The notes under the pieces were generated by a model. The model was not told the origin of the DNA. It did no database searches and worked only from the letters and a program-made list of their open reading frames with translations. 64,000 nt of DNA from JAZKHE01 sp040385525. Lineage in GTDB: Bacteria > Bacteroidota > Bacteroidia > UBA4408. This document shows, in pieces, positions 8,918 to 17,417 of the stretch. The stretch is from NCBI GenBank assembly GCA_040385525.1, contig JAZKHE010000007.1, positions 115,683 to 179,682 on the forward strand. Direction: 5' to 3'. Numbering within the stretch: position 1 is the stretch's first letter; each line of letters starts with the position of its first letter. A program made the translations under genes and the position numbers.

Positions 8918-10131
8918 TACGAATTTAAAAACTTAACAATAGAATAACCTACTTCTACTCCTAAATTTACAGGAACTGCATTTCCAATTTGTTTGTATTG
9001 TTGAGCTAGTGAACCTTCAAATTTCCAATCATCAGGAAAAGTTTGTATTCTAGCGTATTCGCGAACTGTAAAAGGACGCGTTTCATCAGGATGACATCTT
9101 TCCGTTTGTTTTTGAGCAGGACTACATGTAAGTGTTAAACATGGTTCGTCCCAACCAATTCTTCTTGCAATACCAGTTTTTCCTCCACCTAAATAAAAAC
9201 TTCCTCCCATAAATTCTTTTTGAATTTCGAGTGGCAAATCTCGCCAATATCCTTTTTGCGGAACTAAATCTAAAACTTCTTTTTTACTTTGTGGATATTT
9301 AGCACCCAACGATTTTGGAACGTTTGTATCAAATAACTCTCCTTTTTTTAAAGCATCTTTTAAATTATAAATCTTTTTGTAAGGTTTTGGATATTCAAAG
9401 TTTAAATTAATATCTTTTCTAATTCCAACTAAAATAAGGCGCTCTCTTTTTTGTGGAACTTTAAAATTAATTGCTTTTAAAACTTGAACAGGCACAACAT
9501 TATAACCAATTTCATCTAAAATTGAAATCATCCCTTGTAACGTTTTTCCATTTTCGTGACTCAACAAACCACGAACATTTTCTCCAATACAAATTGGAGG
9601 ATTTATTTCTTTAACAACTCTTGCAAACTCATAAAAAAGAGTGCCCCTTGCATCTGCTAAACCTAATTTTTTTCCTGCATAACTAAATGCTTGACAAGGA
9701 AATCCGCCTGTAACAACGTCAACTTTGTTATAATATTCAGAGAAGTTAAAAGATTTAATATCACCTTCTAAAACCTTCCAATTCGGTCTATTATTTCTTA
9801 GTGTTTGGCAAGCCCATTTATCAATTTCATTTAACGCTACGCATTTTAATCCTGCTTTTTCCAAACCCACAGCCAAACCTCCTGCGCCAGCAAATAACTC
9901 TAAAACTGAATAGTTATGATGCGCTTCAACATAATTTGTTTCTATTTTTTCTGAATCTGTTCTAAAAAAATCTGAAAACAAAATTTCTACTTGTTCTCTT
10001 TTATATACACGATAATTACTAATAGGTTCGCGAACAGCAGAAAGCTTTCCCTCTCTATCCCAACGTCTTAATGTTTCTTTACTCTTTCCAATAAGTTTAG
10101 AAGCTTCTGCAAGTGTCAAATATTCATTCAT
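8893..10131 (-). CDS. DNA (cytosine-5) methyltransferase with N-terminal helix-turn-helix
   Basis: This 412-residue enzyme methylates cytosine at C5 in the site cut by the neighbouring nuclease. Residues 1-50 form a MerR/excisionase-like DNA-binding domain (LTLAEASKLIGKSKETLRRW). All catalytic motifs then follow in order: I (FAGAGGLAVGLEKAG, about 80), IV (GGFPCQAFSYAGKK with nucleophile Cys146), VI (ENVRGL), VIII (QKRERLILVG), a target-recognition region, IX (RPFTVREYARIQTFPDDW) and X (QIGNAVPVNLG). The ATG at 10131 is preferred; an in-frame ATG at 10149 would add six residues. The fused DNA-binding domain suggests that the enzyme represses its own promoter, as known for some other C5 methyltransferases; here that is inference. 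Confidence 0.95.
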   Translation of the reverse strand: MNEYLTLAEASKLIGKSKETLRRWDREGKLSAVREPISNYRVYKREQVEILFSDFFRTDSEKIETNYVEAHHNYSVLELFAGAGGLAVGLEKAGLKCVALNEIDKWACQTLRNNRPNWKVLEGDIKSFNFSEYYNKVDVVTGGFPCQAFSYAGKKLGLADARGTLFYEFARVVKEINPPICIGENVRGLLSHENGKTLQGMISILDEIGYNVVPVQVLKAINFKVPQKRERLILVGIRKDINLNFEYPKPYKKIYNLKDALKKGELFDTNVPKSLGAKYPQSKKEVLDLVPQKGYWRDLPLEIQKEFMGGSFYLGGGKTGIARRIGWDEPCLTLTCSPAQKQTERCHPDETRPFTVREYARIQTFPDDWKFEGSLAQQYKQIGNAVPVNLGVEVGYSIVKFLNSYYNLSKPK

Positions 10132-10233
10132 AACCACATAGATTAACATTAAACAATGGTTACAAATTTAGTTTTAATTTATTTAAATCAAAAATTAAAT
10201 TAAACGTTTACTTTTATAATTAAAAATAATGCA

Positions 10234-10581
10234 ATGGAGCAGTCGATAAAAGATAAATTAAAAACAGAATTAGATATTATTGAAAGATATTATTTAGTTG
10301 AACATCCACAAACTAAATTATCTGAAAACGAAAAAATTGCATTTGCTTATTTACTTAATCTCATAGGGAAACTAGTTTGTTGGTCGGCAGAAGAAGAAAC
10401 AAATTTAATTCCTGATATAAAATCGAACATTACTATTTTACTTTCAAAACCAGAAACACTTGATTATGTTATTCTAACTGCTTACGATGATTTTCATACA
10501 GATGGAGGCAGGCTAATTCAACAAGCCAAACGTTTTGAAACAAAATTACGGGCTTGGATAAAAGAAAGCAAAACAACATAA
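10234..10581 (+). CDS. Hypothetical protein, 115 residues
   Basis: I do not recognise this family. The 115-residue product is soluble and predicted mostly helical, with charged residues and three tryptophan/tyrosine-containing patches (LIGKLVCWSAEEE, VILTAYDDFHTDGG). There is no signal peptide or membrane segment. It is divergent from the methyltransferase, with about 100 bases between their starts, and is followed by a bidirectional terminator. Because it lies between the restriction-modification pair and aconitase, it could be part of the same acquired segment or an older neighbour. The start at 10234 is the only convenient ATG. No function is proposed. Confidence 0.7.
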   Translation: MEQSIKDKLKTELDIIERYYLVEHPQTKLSENEKIAFAYLLNLIGKLVCWSAEEETNLIPDIKSNITILLSKPETLDYVILTAYDDFHTDGGRLIQQAKRFETKLRAWIKESKTT

Positions 10582-10582
10582 A

Positions 10583-10613
10583 AAAAACGCCTCAAAAATT
10601 TGAGGCGTTTTTT
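10583..10613. terminator. Bidirectional terminator between 10234-10581 and aconitase
   Basis: ACGCCTCAAA and TTTGAGGCGT pair around AA. An A-tract lies on the left and a T-tract on the right, so it can serve both converging genes. Confidence 0.92.
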
Positions 10614-10632
10614 TTAATTAATTTTTACAAAT

Positions 10633-12900
10633 TTAGTTCGCAACTTGTGCTCTAATAATGTTTAAAGCACCACCTGCTTTAAACCATTCTATTTGTTGTT
10701 CGTTGTAAGTATGATTTGCTTTTATTTCGTCTTTGCTTCCATCAGCGTGGTTAAACACTAATGTTAATGGTTTACCCGGAGCAAAAGTTGTTAAGCCAAT
10801 AATATCTACAGTATCGTCTTCTTTAATTTTTTCGTAATCGCTTTTATCTGCAAATGTTAAACCTAACATACCTTGTTTTTTAAGGTTTGTTTCGTGAATA
10901 CGTGCAAACGATTTTACTAAAACTGCTCTAACTCCTAAATGACGTGGCTCCATAGCTGCATGTTCTCGAGATGATCCTTCGCCATAGTTCTCATCACCAA
11001 CAACAATAGAACCAATGCCTTTTGCTTTGTATTGACGTTGAACTTTTGGAACACTTTCGTAAGTTCCTGTTAATTGATTTTTTACGCTGTCTGTTTTTTC
11101 GTTATAAAAGTTAACTGCTCCAATCAACATGTTGTTAGAAATATTATCTAAGTGACCACGGAATTTTAACCACGGACCAGCCATAGAAATATGATCGGTA
11201 GTACACTTACCTTTTGCTTTAATTAAAAGTTTTAAGCCACGTAAGTCAGCACCTTCCCATGCTGCAAAAGGATCTAATAATTGTAATCTGTCTGATGTTG
11301 GAGAAACAGCAATTGTTACACCACGACCATCAGCAGCAGGAGCTTGGTATCCAGCATCTTCTACTGCAAAACCTTTTGTTGGTAACTCGTCGCCACTTGG
11401 TGCATCTAATTTAACTTGCTCACCTTTTTCGTTTGTTAAATAATCTGTTAAAGGATTAAAAGTTAAATCGCCTGCAATAGCCATTGCTGTTACAATTTCG
11501 GGCGATGCAACAAATGCATACGTGTTTGGATTTCCATCGGCACGTTTTGCAAAGTTTCTATTAAACGAGTGAATGATAGTATTTTTTTCTTGTTTTTCTG
11601 CACCCATTCTGTCCCACATACCAATACATGGACCGCAAGCGTTAGTAAACACTTTTGCGCCAATTTGATCGAAGACATCTAAAAATCCATCACGCTTAAT
11701 TGTGTAACGAATTTGCTCAGAACCTGGATTGATTAAGTATTCTGATTTAGCTTTTAAATTTTTAGATGATACTTGTTTTGCTAAACTTACCGCACGAGAA
11801 ATATCTTCGTAAGATGAGTTAGTACAAGAACCTAATAAACCAACAGAAATTTTAGTTGGCCATCCGTTTGCTAAAGCAGCTTCTTTTAATTTAGAAATTG
11901 GTGTAGCTAAATCTGGTGTAAAAGGTCCATTAACGTGTGGTTCTAATTCTGATAAATTAATTTCGATTACTTGGTCAAAATATTTTTCTGGACTAGCATA
12001 AACTTCAGGATCTGCAGTTAAATGTTCTTTAATACCATTTGCTAATTCGGCAACATCAGCACGACCTGTAGCTTTTAAATAACGCTCCATACTTGCATCA
12101 TAACCAAAAGTAGAAGTTGTTGCGCCAATTTCAGCACCCATGTTACAAATTGTACCTTTACCAGTACAACTCATTGCAATTGCGCCTTCACCAAAATATT
12201 CAACAACAGCATCGGTACCACCTTTTACAGTTAAAATACCTGCTACTTTTAAAATAACATCTTTTGGAGCTGTCCAACCACTTAATTTACCAGTTAATTT
12301 AACACCAATTAATTTTGGCATTTTTAGTTCCCAAGGCAAACCTGCCATAACATCACAAGCATCGGCACCACCAACACCAATTGCAATCATACCCAAACCA
12401 CCTGCGTTAACAGTGTGCGAATCGGTACCAATCATCATTCCACCAGGGAAAGCATAATTTTCTAAAACAACTTGGTGAATAATTCCCGCTCCTGGTTTCC
12501 AAAAACCAATTCCGTATTTATTAGATACAGAACCTAAAAAATCAAATACTTCTTTACTTTCTTTATTTGCAAATGCTAAATCGGTAGCAGCTCCTTCTTT
12601 TGCAGTAATTAAGTGATCGCAGTGTACTGTAGATGGAACAGCAACTTTTGGACGACCAGATTGCATAAACTGCAACAAAGCCATTTGTGCTGTAGCATCT
12701 TGCATTGCAACTCTATCGGGTGCAAAATCAACATACGATTTTCCTCTTTCAAAAACTTCAGCTTTTTGATCTGCATGTAAATGCACATACAAAATCTTTT
12801 CAGCTAATGTTAGGGGTTTGCCAACTAATTTTCTTGCTGCATCAACTTTTGAAGGAAAAGTAGCATACAACGATTTAATCATTTCAATGTCGAAAGCCAT
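10633..12900 (-). CDS. acn: Aconitate hydratase, mitochondrial type
   Basis: Aconitase isomerises citrate to isocitrate in the TCA cycle. The 755-residue protein is of the mitochondrial type rather than the longer AcnA/IRP1 type. It shows STVHCDHLI, the [19 protein letters not shown] motif at about 152-170, and [13 protein letters not shown] with Cys359. Cys422 and Cys425 lie in [13 protein letters not shown]. These three cysteines hold the 4Fe-4S cluster. The C-terminal swivel domain contains [20 protein letters not shown]. It is a single-gene unit ending at a bidirectional terminator. A palindrome and a -7-type box lie upstream at 12952-12984. Confidence 0.98.
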   Translation of the reverse strand: MAFDIEMIKSLYATFPSKVDAARKLVGKPLTLAEKILYVHLHADQKAEVFERGKSYVDFAPDRVAMQDATAQMALLQFMQSGRPKVAVPSTVHCDHLITAKEGAATDLAFANKESKEVFDFLGSVSNKYGIGFWKPGAGIIHQVVLENYAFPGGMMIGTDSHTVNAGGLGMIAIGVGGADACDVMAGLPWELKMPKLIGVKLTGKLSGWTAPKDVILKVAGILTVKGGTDAVVEYFGEGAIAMSCTGKGTICNMGAEIGATTSTFGYDASMERYLKATGRADVAELANGIKEHLTADPEVYASPEKYFDQVIEINLSELEPHVNGPFTPDLATPISKLKEAALANGWPTKISVGLLGSCTNSSYEDISRAVSLAKQVSSKNLKAKSEYLINPGSEQIRYTIKRDGFLDVFDQIGAKVFTNACGPCIGMWDRMGAEKQEKNTIIHSFNRNFAKRADGNPNTYAFVASPEIVTAMAIAGDLTFNPLTDYLTNEKGEQVKLDAPSGDELPTKGFAVEDAGYQAPAADGRGVTIAVSPTSDRLQLLDPFAAWEGADLRGLKLLIKAKGKCTTDHISMAGPWLKFRGHLDNISNNMLIGAVNFYNEKTDSVKNQLTGTYESVPKVQRQYKAKGIGSIVVGDENYGEGSSREHAAMEPRHLGVRAVLVKSFARIHETNLKKQGMLGLTFADKSDYEKIKEDDTVDIIGLTTFAPGKPLTLVFNHADGSKDEIKANHTYNEQQIEWFKAGGALNIIRAQVAN

Positions 12901-12951
12901 TTTATTTATTTTTTAAGGTTATTGATAGGTATTTAATTTTGAGTGATACGA

Positions 12952-12984
12952 ATATACCATGATTATGGTATATAAACAAAGATA
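12952..12984 (-). promoter_or_regulatory. Aconitase promoter -7 box with adjoining 22-bp palindrome
   Basis: On the minus strand TATCTTTG (12977-12984) fits the Bacteroidota TAnnTTTG -7 box. No good TTTG -33 element is seen at 19-20 bases. Just downstream, at 12952-12973, ATATACCAT and ATGGTATAT form a perfect inverted repeat around GATT. That would cover the transcription start, a position suited to a repressor. No regulator for it is recognised in the window. Confidence 0.5.
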
Positions 12985-13054
12985 ATATCAAATTTTTATT
13001 TGAAACTTGAATACACTAATATTGCAGTGTTTTGAGTCTAATAAAGGAAATACT

Positions 13055-13504
13055 ATGAAATGGGAATTAAAAAAGTTTAGCGAATTAACTGTAAATCAAC
13101 TTTACGATATAATAAATTTACGCGAAACTGTTTTTGTTGTAGAACAAAATTGCCCATATTTAGATTGCGATGGAATCGATGTTAATTGCTATCATTTATT
13201 TGCTTACTCCGAAAATAAAATGGCTGCTTATTTACGAATAATTCCTGCCGAACACCATTACCAAAAAATGGTTAGTATTGGCAGAGTTGTTGTGCATCCT
13301 TCGTTTAGAGGCAAAGACCTAGGCAAAGAATTATTTGCAGAAGGAAAAAATTGTGTAAAAAAACTGTTTGGCGCAGAAACAAAAATTACAATTTCTGCGC
13401 AATATCATTTAGAAAAATTTTATACAAACCTTGGCTTTAGCTCTGTTGGCGATGTTTACGACGAAGATGGAATTCCGCATATTAAAATGAATGGAACGGT
13501 TTAA
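13055..13504 (+). CDS. elaA: GNAT family N-acetyltransferase, ElaA type
   Basis: This is a 149-residue acetyl-CoA-dependent acyltransferase of the GNAT fold. It matches ElaA by the N-terminal LYDIINLRETVFVVEQNCPY and the LDCDGIDVNCYHL segment. The acetyl-CoA loop is VSIGRVVVHPSFRGKDLGKEL. The C-terminal FYTNLGFSSVGDVYDEDGIP holds the usual beta-bulge and histidine tail. The start at 13055 (MKWELKKF) is chosen because AAGGAA lies just upstream and the residues encoded before it are not family-like. The substrate of ElaA is not known. The gene is alone, divergent from aconitase, and is followed by an intergenic repeat. Confidence 0.88.
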   Translation: MKWELKKFSELTVNQLYDIINLRETVFVVEQNCPYLDCDGIDVNCYHLFAYSENKMAAYLRIIPAEHHYQKMVSIGRVVVHPSFRGKDLGKELFAEGKNCVKKLFGAETKITISAQYHLEKFYTNLGFSSVGDVYDEDGIPHIKMNGTV

Positions 13505-13509
13505 TAAAT

Positions 13510-13589
13510 AGATCCTTCCTTCGTCAGGATGACAAAATGTGCATAACCTTTCACATGTAGTTTGTCCTGCTGAGTGCAACGAAGCATCT
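13510..13589. repeat. Intergenic inverted repeat, AGATNCTTCGTTGCACTCAG family
   Basis: The left half AGATCCTTCCTTCGTCAGGA followed by TGACAAA and the complement of the right half (AGATGCTTCGTTGCACTCAG, then CAGGACAAA) are degenerate copies of the same unit facing each other. Related single or double copies are at 19279-19300, 22129-22213 and 45080-45117. It lies between convergent genes and could act as a transcription end structure. Confidence 0.7.
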
Positions 13590-13609
13590 AAAACCTTTGT
13601 GTAAAAAAA

Positions 13610-13969
13610 CTAATATTGATTTAAACTCAACAAAACCAAAGTACAAGCACGTTCTGCTTCTATTCCATTTTTAGTCAATAAATTTTCGAACACTTCGTTT
13701 TCTGTGCCTGGATTAAACACAACACGTTTTGGTTTTAAACTCAATACATAATCAAAATAGTCGGGTTGGTTTTTTGGACCAACATATAATGTTACCGTAT
13801 CAATATCTTTTAAATCAGGATTTCCAGTAACTATTTTTGTTCCGTTAATTTCTCCTTCTTTTAAACCCAAAGCAATTACTTCGTGTTTATGCTTTTTTAA
13901 GGCTTCTGTAGCTTTGTAGGAATAACGTTCAGGATTTTCTGAAGCTCCAATTACTAATGTTTTTTTCAT
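13610..13969 (-). CDS. CoA-binding (Rossmann) domain protein
   Basis: This small 119-residue protein consists of a single CoA-binding Rossmann-like domain, as found in succinyl-CoA synthetase alpha subunits and YccU-type proteins. The nucleotide loop TLVIGASENPERYSYKA is at residues 4-20, with IDTVTLYVGP in the middle and KRVVFNPGTENEVF towards the C-terminus. It is the last gene of a three-gene run with the MFS transporter (one-base gap) and the thioesterase. This setting suggests a role around acyl-CoA or carboxylate handling, but the stand-alone family has no firm biochemical function. Confidence 0.88.
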   Translation of the reverse strand: MKKTLVIGASENPERYSYKATEALKKHKHEVIALGLKEGEINGTKIVTGNPDLKDIDTVTLYVGPKNQPDYFDYVLSLKPKRVVFNPGTENEVFENLLTKNGIEAERACTLVLLSLNQY

Positions 13970-13970
13970 A

Positions 13971-15200
13971 TTATTCAGTATAATCTAAATCTTTGTGATA
14001 CGTTTCTTCTAATAAATAAACCGCAATAAATCCTATAACTAAAACAATTATTCCTACCCAAATTGCAGCAGAAATTGTATCCGTATATCCTTCAATAAAT
14101 CTAAAACTTAAACTTAATGGAATTACTGCACCTCTAACAAAATTAGGCGCTGTAGTAGTTGCGGTTGCTCTAATGTTTGTGCCAAACAACTCGCTTGCTG
14201 TGCCCATAAAAACTGCCCAATAACCCGTTGCAAAACCTATAAAAGTTATTATTGTATAAAACATAAAAAGCGATGTTAACGGAACAGTAAAATACATAAT
14301 AATTCCTACTAATGTTAATAGTAAAAATATAAACAAAACTTTTTTTCTGCTCTTCATTAACTGACTCATTAATCCGCTCACCAAGTCGCCGATGGTTATA
14401 CCAATGTAAGCAAACATAATTGACTTACCACCATCAGGTTTTTCTAGCAATCCGAGCTTTGGAGTAATTTCAGGTGCAAAGGTTATTAATATACCCATAA
14501 CGTACCAAACAGGTACTGCAATAGCAATAATACTTAAATATTTTATAGCAGTTTTTTTGTTTTGAAACAACATAAAAAAGTTACCGCGTTTTGCTTTCGA
14601 TTCTTTAACAGTTTTAAACATTCCTGATTCTAAAATACCCATTCGCATAAGCAATAAAACTAATCCCATTGCGCCACCTAAAAAATAAGAATATCTCCAA
14701 TTAGTAATTACATCGCCCATAAAACCCGCAACTACAGCGCCAAATACACCAACAGTTGCAACTATCATAGTTCCGTAACCCCGTTTTTCTTTACTCATAG
14801 TTTCGCTTACTAAAGTAATTCCTGCTCCTAATTCGCCCGCTAAACCAAAACCCGAAATAAAACGCAACAAGGCATATTGCGGAACAGTTTGCACAAAACC
14901 ATTTATAATATTTGCTAACGAATACAATAATATTGAACCGAATAAAACAGATAATCTTCCTTTTTTATCGCCGATAATTCCCCATAATAAACCACCTACC
15001 AACATCCCACCCATTTGCCAGTTCAGCAAATTCATTCCCACATTTTTTAATTGTAAATCGGTTGCATTAGGTCCTAAAATTTCGAGTAAACTATCTCTAC
15101 GTTCAACACTAAATAAAACTAAATCATATATATCTACAAAATAACCTAGCGCAGCAACTAATACAATTAAATAGGTTTGCGATTTTTTATTTAAACTCAT
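13971..15200 (-). CDS. Major facilitator superfamily transporter, metabolite:proton symporter-like
   Basis: This is a 409-residue inner-membrane transporter with about twelve hydrophobic segments. The MFS motif between helices 2 and 3 appears as GIIGDKKGRLSVLFGS at about 84-99, and a sugar-porter/MHS-like GFGLAGELGAGITLVSE lies in helix 4. The N-terminal YFVDIYDLVLFS is typical of carboxylate and sugar symporters. The substrate cannot be read from sequence; neighbours handling CoA and thioesters point loosely towards an organic acid. It is preceded by the thioesterase (two-base gap) and followed by the CoA-binding protein, so the three are one operon. Confidence 0.88.
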   Translation of the reverse strand: MSLNKKSQTYLIVLVAALGYFVDIYDLVLFSVERRDSLLEILGPNATDLQLKNVGMNLLNWQMGGMLVGGLLWGIIGDKKGRLSVLFGSILLYSLANIINGFVQTVPQYALLRFISGFGLAGELGAGITLVSETMSKEKRGYGTMIVATVGVFGAVVAGFMGDVITNWRYSYFLGGAMGLVLLLMRMGILESGMFKTVKESKAKRGNFFMLFQNKKTAIKYLSIIAIAVPVWYVMGILITFAPEITPKLGLLEKPDGGKSIMFAYIGITIGDLVSGLMSQLMKSRKKVLFIFLLLTLVGIIMYFTVPLTSLFMFYTIITFIGFATGYWAVFMGTASELFGTNIRATATTTAPNFVRGAVIPLSLSFRFIEGYTDTISAAIWVGIIVLVIGFIAVYLLEETYHKDLDYTE

Positions 15201-15202
15201 AT

Positions 15203-15619
15203 TTATTCTTTATCAGTAAAAAAAGGATTCATTTTTTTCATAAACCAATCGGGCGCATGGCAAGGCTTTCCTGTCTTCATATCAATAAAAGCAAGTGTTG
15301 TTTCAGCTTTATTTAAAACTACATTATTTTCGTTTATTGTTTCGTAAGTAAAATGAAGTCGTGTAGTTGGTAACTCAGTAATTGTAGTTTTAATGGTTAG
15401 TAAATCGTCGTAAAACGCAGGTTTAAAGTACTTTATAGAAAAAGATAAAACAGGTAACATTACACCATTATCTTCCATTTCTTTGTATGTAGCGCCTAAA
15501 GCACGCAATGCTTCTACTCTACCCACTTCAAAATATTCGGCGTAGTTACCATAATAGCAGTAGCCCATTTTATCTGTTTCGGCGTACCTAACTCTAAGTT
15601 TTGTTTCTGTAGTGTACAT
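15203..15619 (-). CDS. Acyl-CoA thioesterase, YbgC/FadM type hotdog protein
   Basis: This is a 138-residue single hotdog-fold thioesterase that hydrolyses acyl-CoA. The 4HBT signature RVRYAETDKMGYCYYGNYAE lies at about 9-28, with the active-site aspartate in ETDKMG. It is followed by YFEVGRVEALRALG. The C-terminal strand segment TRLHFTYETINENNVVLNKA is normal. Length is standard. It is the first gene of the operon that continues with the MFS transporter and the CoA-binding protein. It is divergent from the split 5'-nucleotidase, with about 100 bases between starts. Confidence 0.92.
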   Translation of the reverse strand: MYTTETKLRVRYAETDKMGYCYYGNYAEYFEVGRVEALRALGATYKEMEDNGVMLPVLSFSIKYFKPAFYDDLLTIKTTITELPTTRLHFTYETINENNVVLNKAETTLAFIDMKTGKPCHAPDWFMKKMNPFFTDKE

Positions 15620-15718
15620 TTAGTAATAAATCTATAGCAAAAATTATAGTATAAAATTATTATTATTTTGTTGCAAAAAAGCATAATTGTGAATATATTG
15701 TAGGGTAATTTAAAAAGT

Positions 15719-16480
15719 ATGTTTTGTAAGAAAAATTTAAACGCAGTACTATTTCTATTTTTATCATTTGTAGTTGCGTGTTCTCCTCCACCAAAATTAG
15801 TTAAAACAGAAAAAGGTGCTGTACAATTAAACAAAGAGCAAAAACCAGATTCATCTATTTTAGCAATGATAAATCCGTATAAAGCACCGCTAGATGCTGA
15901 AATGAACGATGTTTTAATTATTAGCGAAGCAGAAGCTGTAAAAGGCGACCCAGAAAGCACTTTAGGAAATTTAGTTGCTGATATTGTTTTGATAAAAGCC
16001 AACGAAAAATACAAATTGAAATATAGCGAAGGCGTTGATTTTTGTTTGTTAAACAAAGGTGGTTTGCGCACATCACTACCCAAAGGAGAAATTACCGTTG
16101 GTAAAGTTTTTGAATTAATGCCTTTTGAAAACGAAATTGTTGTGCTAACACTTAGCGGAAAAAAAACGCAAGAAATGTTTGATTATATTGCATATAATAA
16201 AGGTATGCCCTTTTCGGGAATGAAAATGGGAATAAGCGATACAGCTGCTGTTGACATGTTGATTAACGGAAAACCATTTGATATAAACAAAACGTATAAA
16301 ATTGTAACATCAGATTATTTATCGGCAGGTGGCGACAAAATGCGCTTTTTTAATAATCCAATTGCAATTGATACTATTAAATATTTAATGCGTACTGCAA
16401 TGATTGATTACATGCGCGAAGAAAATAAAAAAGGAAAAACATTACAACCCAAATTGGATGGAAGAATATATTTTAAATAA
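15719..16480 (+). CDS. 5'-nucleotidase C-terminal domain lipoprotein
   Basis: This 253-residue lipoprotein holds only the substrate-binding C-terminal domain of UshA-type 5'-nucleotidases. The signal ends in FVVACSPPP with the lipobox cysteine near residue 21. The domain is visible in STLGNLVADIVL, FCLLNKGGLRTSLPKGEITVG and FELMPFENEIVVLTLSG. The aromatic clamp region is YKIVTSDYLSAGGDKM. The catalytic metallophosphatase domain is absent here and is encoded by the next gene, which overlaps by 23 bases. The two probably form one enzyme in the periplasm, releasing nucleosides and phosphate from nucleotides. Confidence 0.92.
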   Translation: MFCKKNLNAVLFLFLSFVVACSPPPKLVKTEKGAVQLNKEQKPDSSILAMINPYKAPLDAEMNDVLIISEAEAVKGDPESTLGNLVADIVLIKANEKYKLKYSEGVDFCLLNKGGLRTSLPKGEITVGKVFELMPFENEIVVLTLSGKKTQEMFDYIAYNKGMPFSGMKMGISDTAAVDMLINGKPFDINKTYKIVTSDYLSAGGDKMRFFNNPIAIDTIKYLMRTAMIDYMREENKKGKTLQPKLDGRIYFK

Positions 16481-17417
16481 CGAGCGACGTAATTTTTTAA
16501 AACAATCGCTTTACGGAAGTATTGGTATTATTGGCTTACAAGGCTTAGCATCGAATGCTTTTGCTGCTAGTGATTTGGTAAAAATTACAATTTTATCTAC
16601 TAACGATGTGCATAGTCACATTGATCCGTTTCCTGATAACGACCCTAAATTTGCGGGATTGGGAGGTGCGGCACGTAGAGCAGCATTAATAAATGAAATT
16701 CGTAGAAACGATAAAAACGTTTTGTTGTTAGATGCTGGAGATGTTTTTCAGGGCACACCTTACTTTAACAGATATGGTGGTGAACTAGAATTTAAATTAA
16801 TGAGCGCAATGGGCTACGATGCTAGCACAATTGGGAATCATGATTTTGATAATGGGTTAGAAGGCTTGGCAAAACAATTACCACATGCGCAGTTTCCGTT
16901 TATAAATTGCAACTACGATTTTACGGATACGCCTATGCAAGGAAAAACTATTCCGTATAAAATAATAATGAAAGACGGAATTAAAGTTGGCATTTTTGGA
17001 ATAGGTATTGAGCTTGATGGGCTTGTAGATAAACGAATGTACGGCAACACTAAATATAGCGACCCTGTTGCAAAAGCAGCAAGAATGAGTTTGTTTTTAA
17101 AAGAAGATCAAAAATGCGATTTAGTGGTTTGCCTGTCGCACCTAGGTTTTAGCTACGAAAGTAGAAAAATTAGCGACGTAACTTTAGCAAAACAATCGCG
17201 TAACATTGATTTAATAATTGGGGGCCATACGCATACTTTTTTAGATACACCTGTTACGTTTGGTAATAGAGATGGAAAAGAAGTAATTGTTTCGCAGGTA
17301 GGCTGGGCTGGTATTAAGCTAGGTAAAATAAGTTTTTACTTTGAACGTAATTCTAAAAAAAGAAAAAAAGTAGAGAGTGCTAGTTTGTTAGTAAAAAATT
17401 ACGAAAACTTCGGTTAA
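16458..17417 (+). CDS. 5'-nucleotidase metallophosphatase domain protein, Tat-exported
   Basis: This is the catalytic half of a split UshA-type nucleotidase, 319 residues. The start at 16458 puts the twin-arginine motif NNERRNFLKQS at residues 7-17 before a hydrophobic stretch ending in SNAFAA. Metal and active-site motifs follow: STNDVHSHIDP, LDAGDVFQGTP, the catalytic dyad GNHDFDNGL, CLSHLG and GGHTHTF. The C-terminal nucleotide-binding domain is missing and is supplied by the preceding gene, in the order C-domain then N-domain. The upstream open frame to 16404 would spoil the Tat signal. Tat export implies folding with metal in the cytoplasm. Confidence 0.93.
   Translation: MEEYILNNERRNFLKQSLYGSIGIIGLQGLASNAFAASDLVKITILSTNDVHSHIDPFPDNDPKFAGLGGAARRAALINEIRRNDKNVLLLDAGDVFQGTPYFNRYGGELEFKLMSAMGYDASTIGNHDFDNGLEGLAKQLPHAQFPFINCNYDFTDTPMQGKTIPYKIIMKDGIKVGIFGIGIELDGLVDKRMYGNTKYSDPVAKAARMSLFLKEDQKCDLVVCLSHLGFSYESRKISDVTLAKQSRNIDLIIGGHTHTFLDTPVTFGNRDGKEVIVSQVGWAGIKLGKISFYFERNSKKRKKVESASLLVKNYENFG

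Noticed and set aside
12140..12457. A 105-codon plus-strand frame within aconitase
   Set aside because: The proline- and isoleucine-rich translation is the shadow of aconitase codons on the other strand.
15514..16083. A 189-codon frame on the minus strand across the nucleotidase gene
   Set aside because: It is antisense to the well-supported lipoprotein gene at 15719 and shares the thioesterase end; no family features are seen.
16458..16480. Frameshift in a single UshA gene
   Set aside because: Both halves have their own signal peptide and the domain order is reversed, so this is a true split and not a sequencing error.
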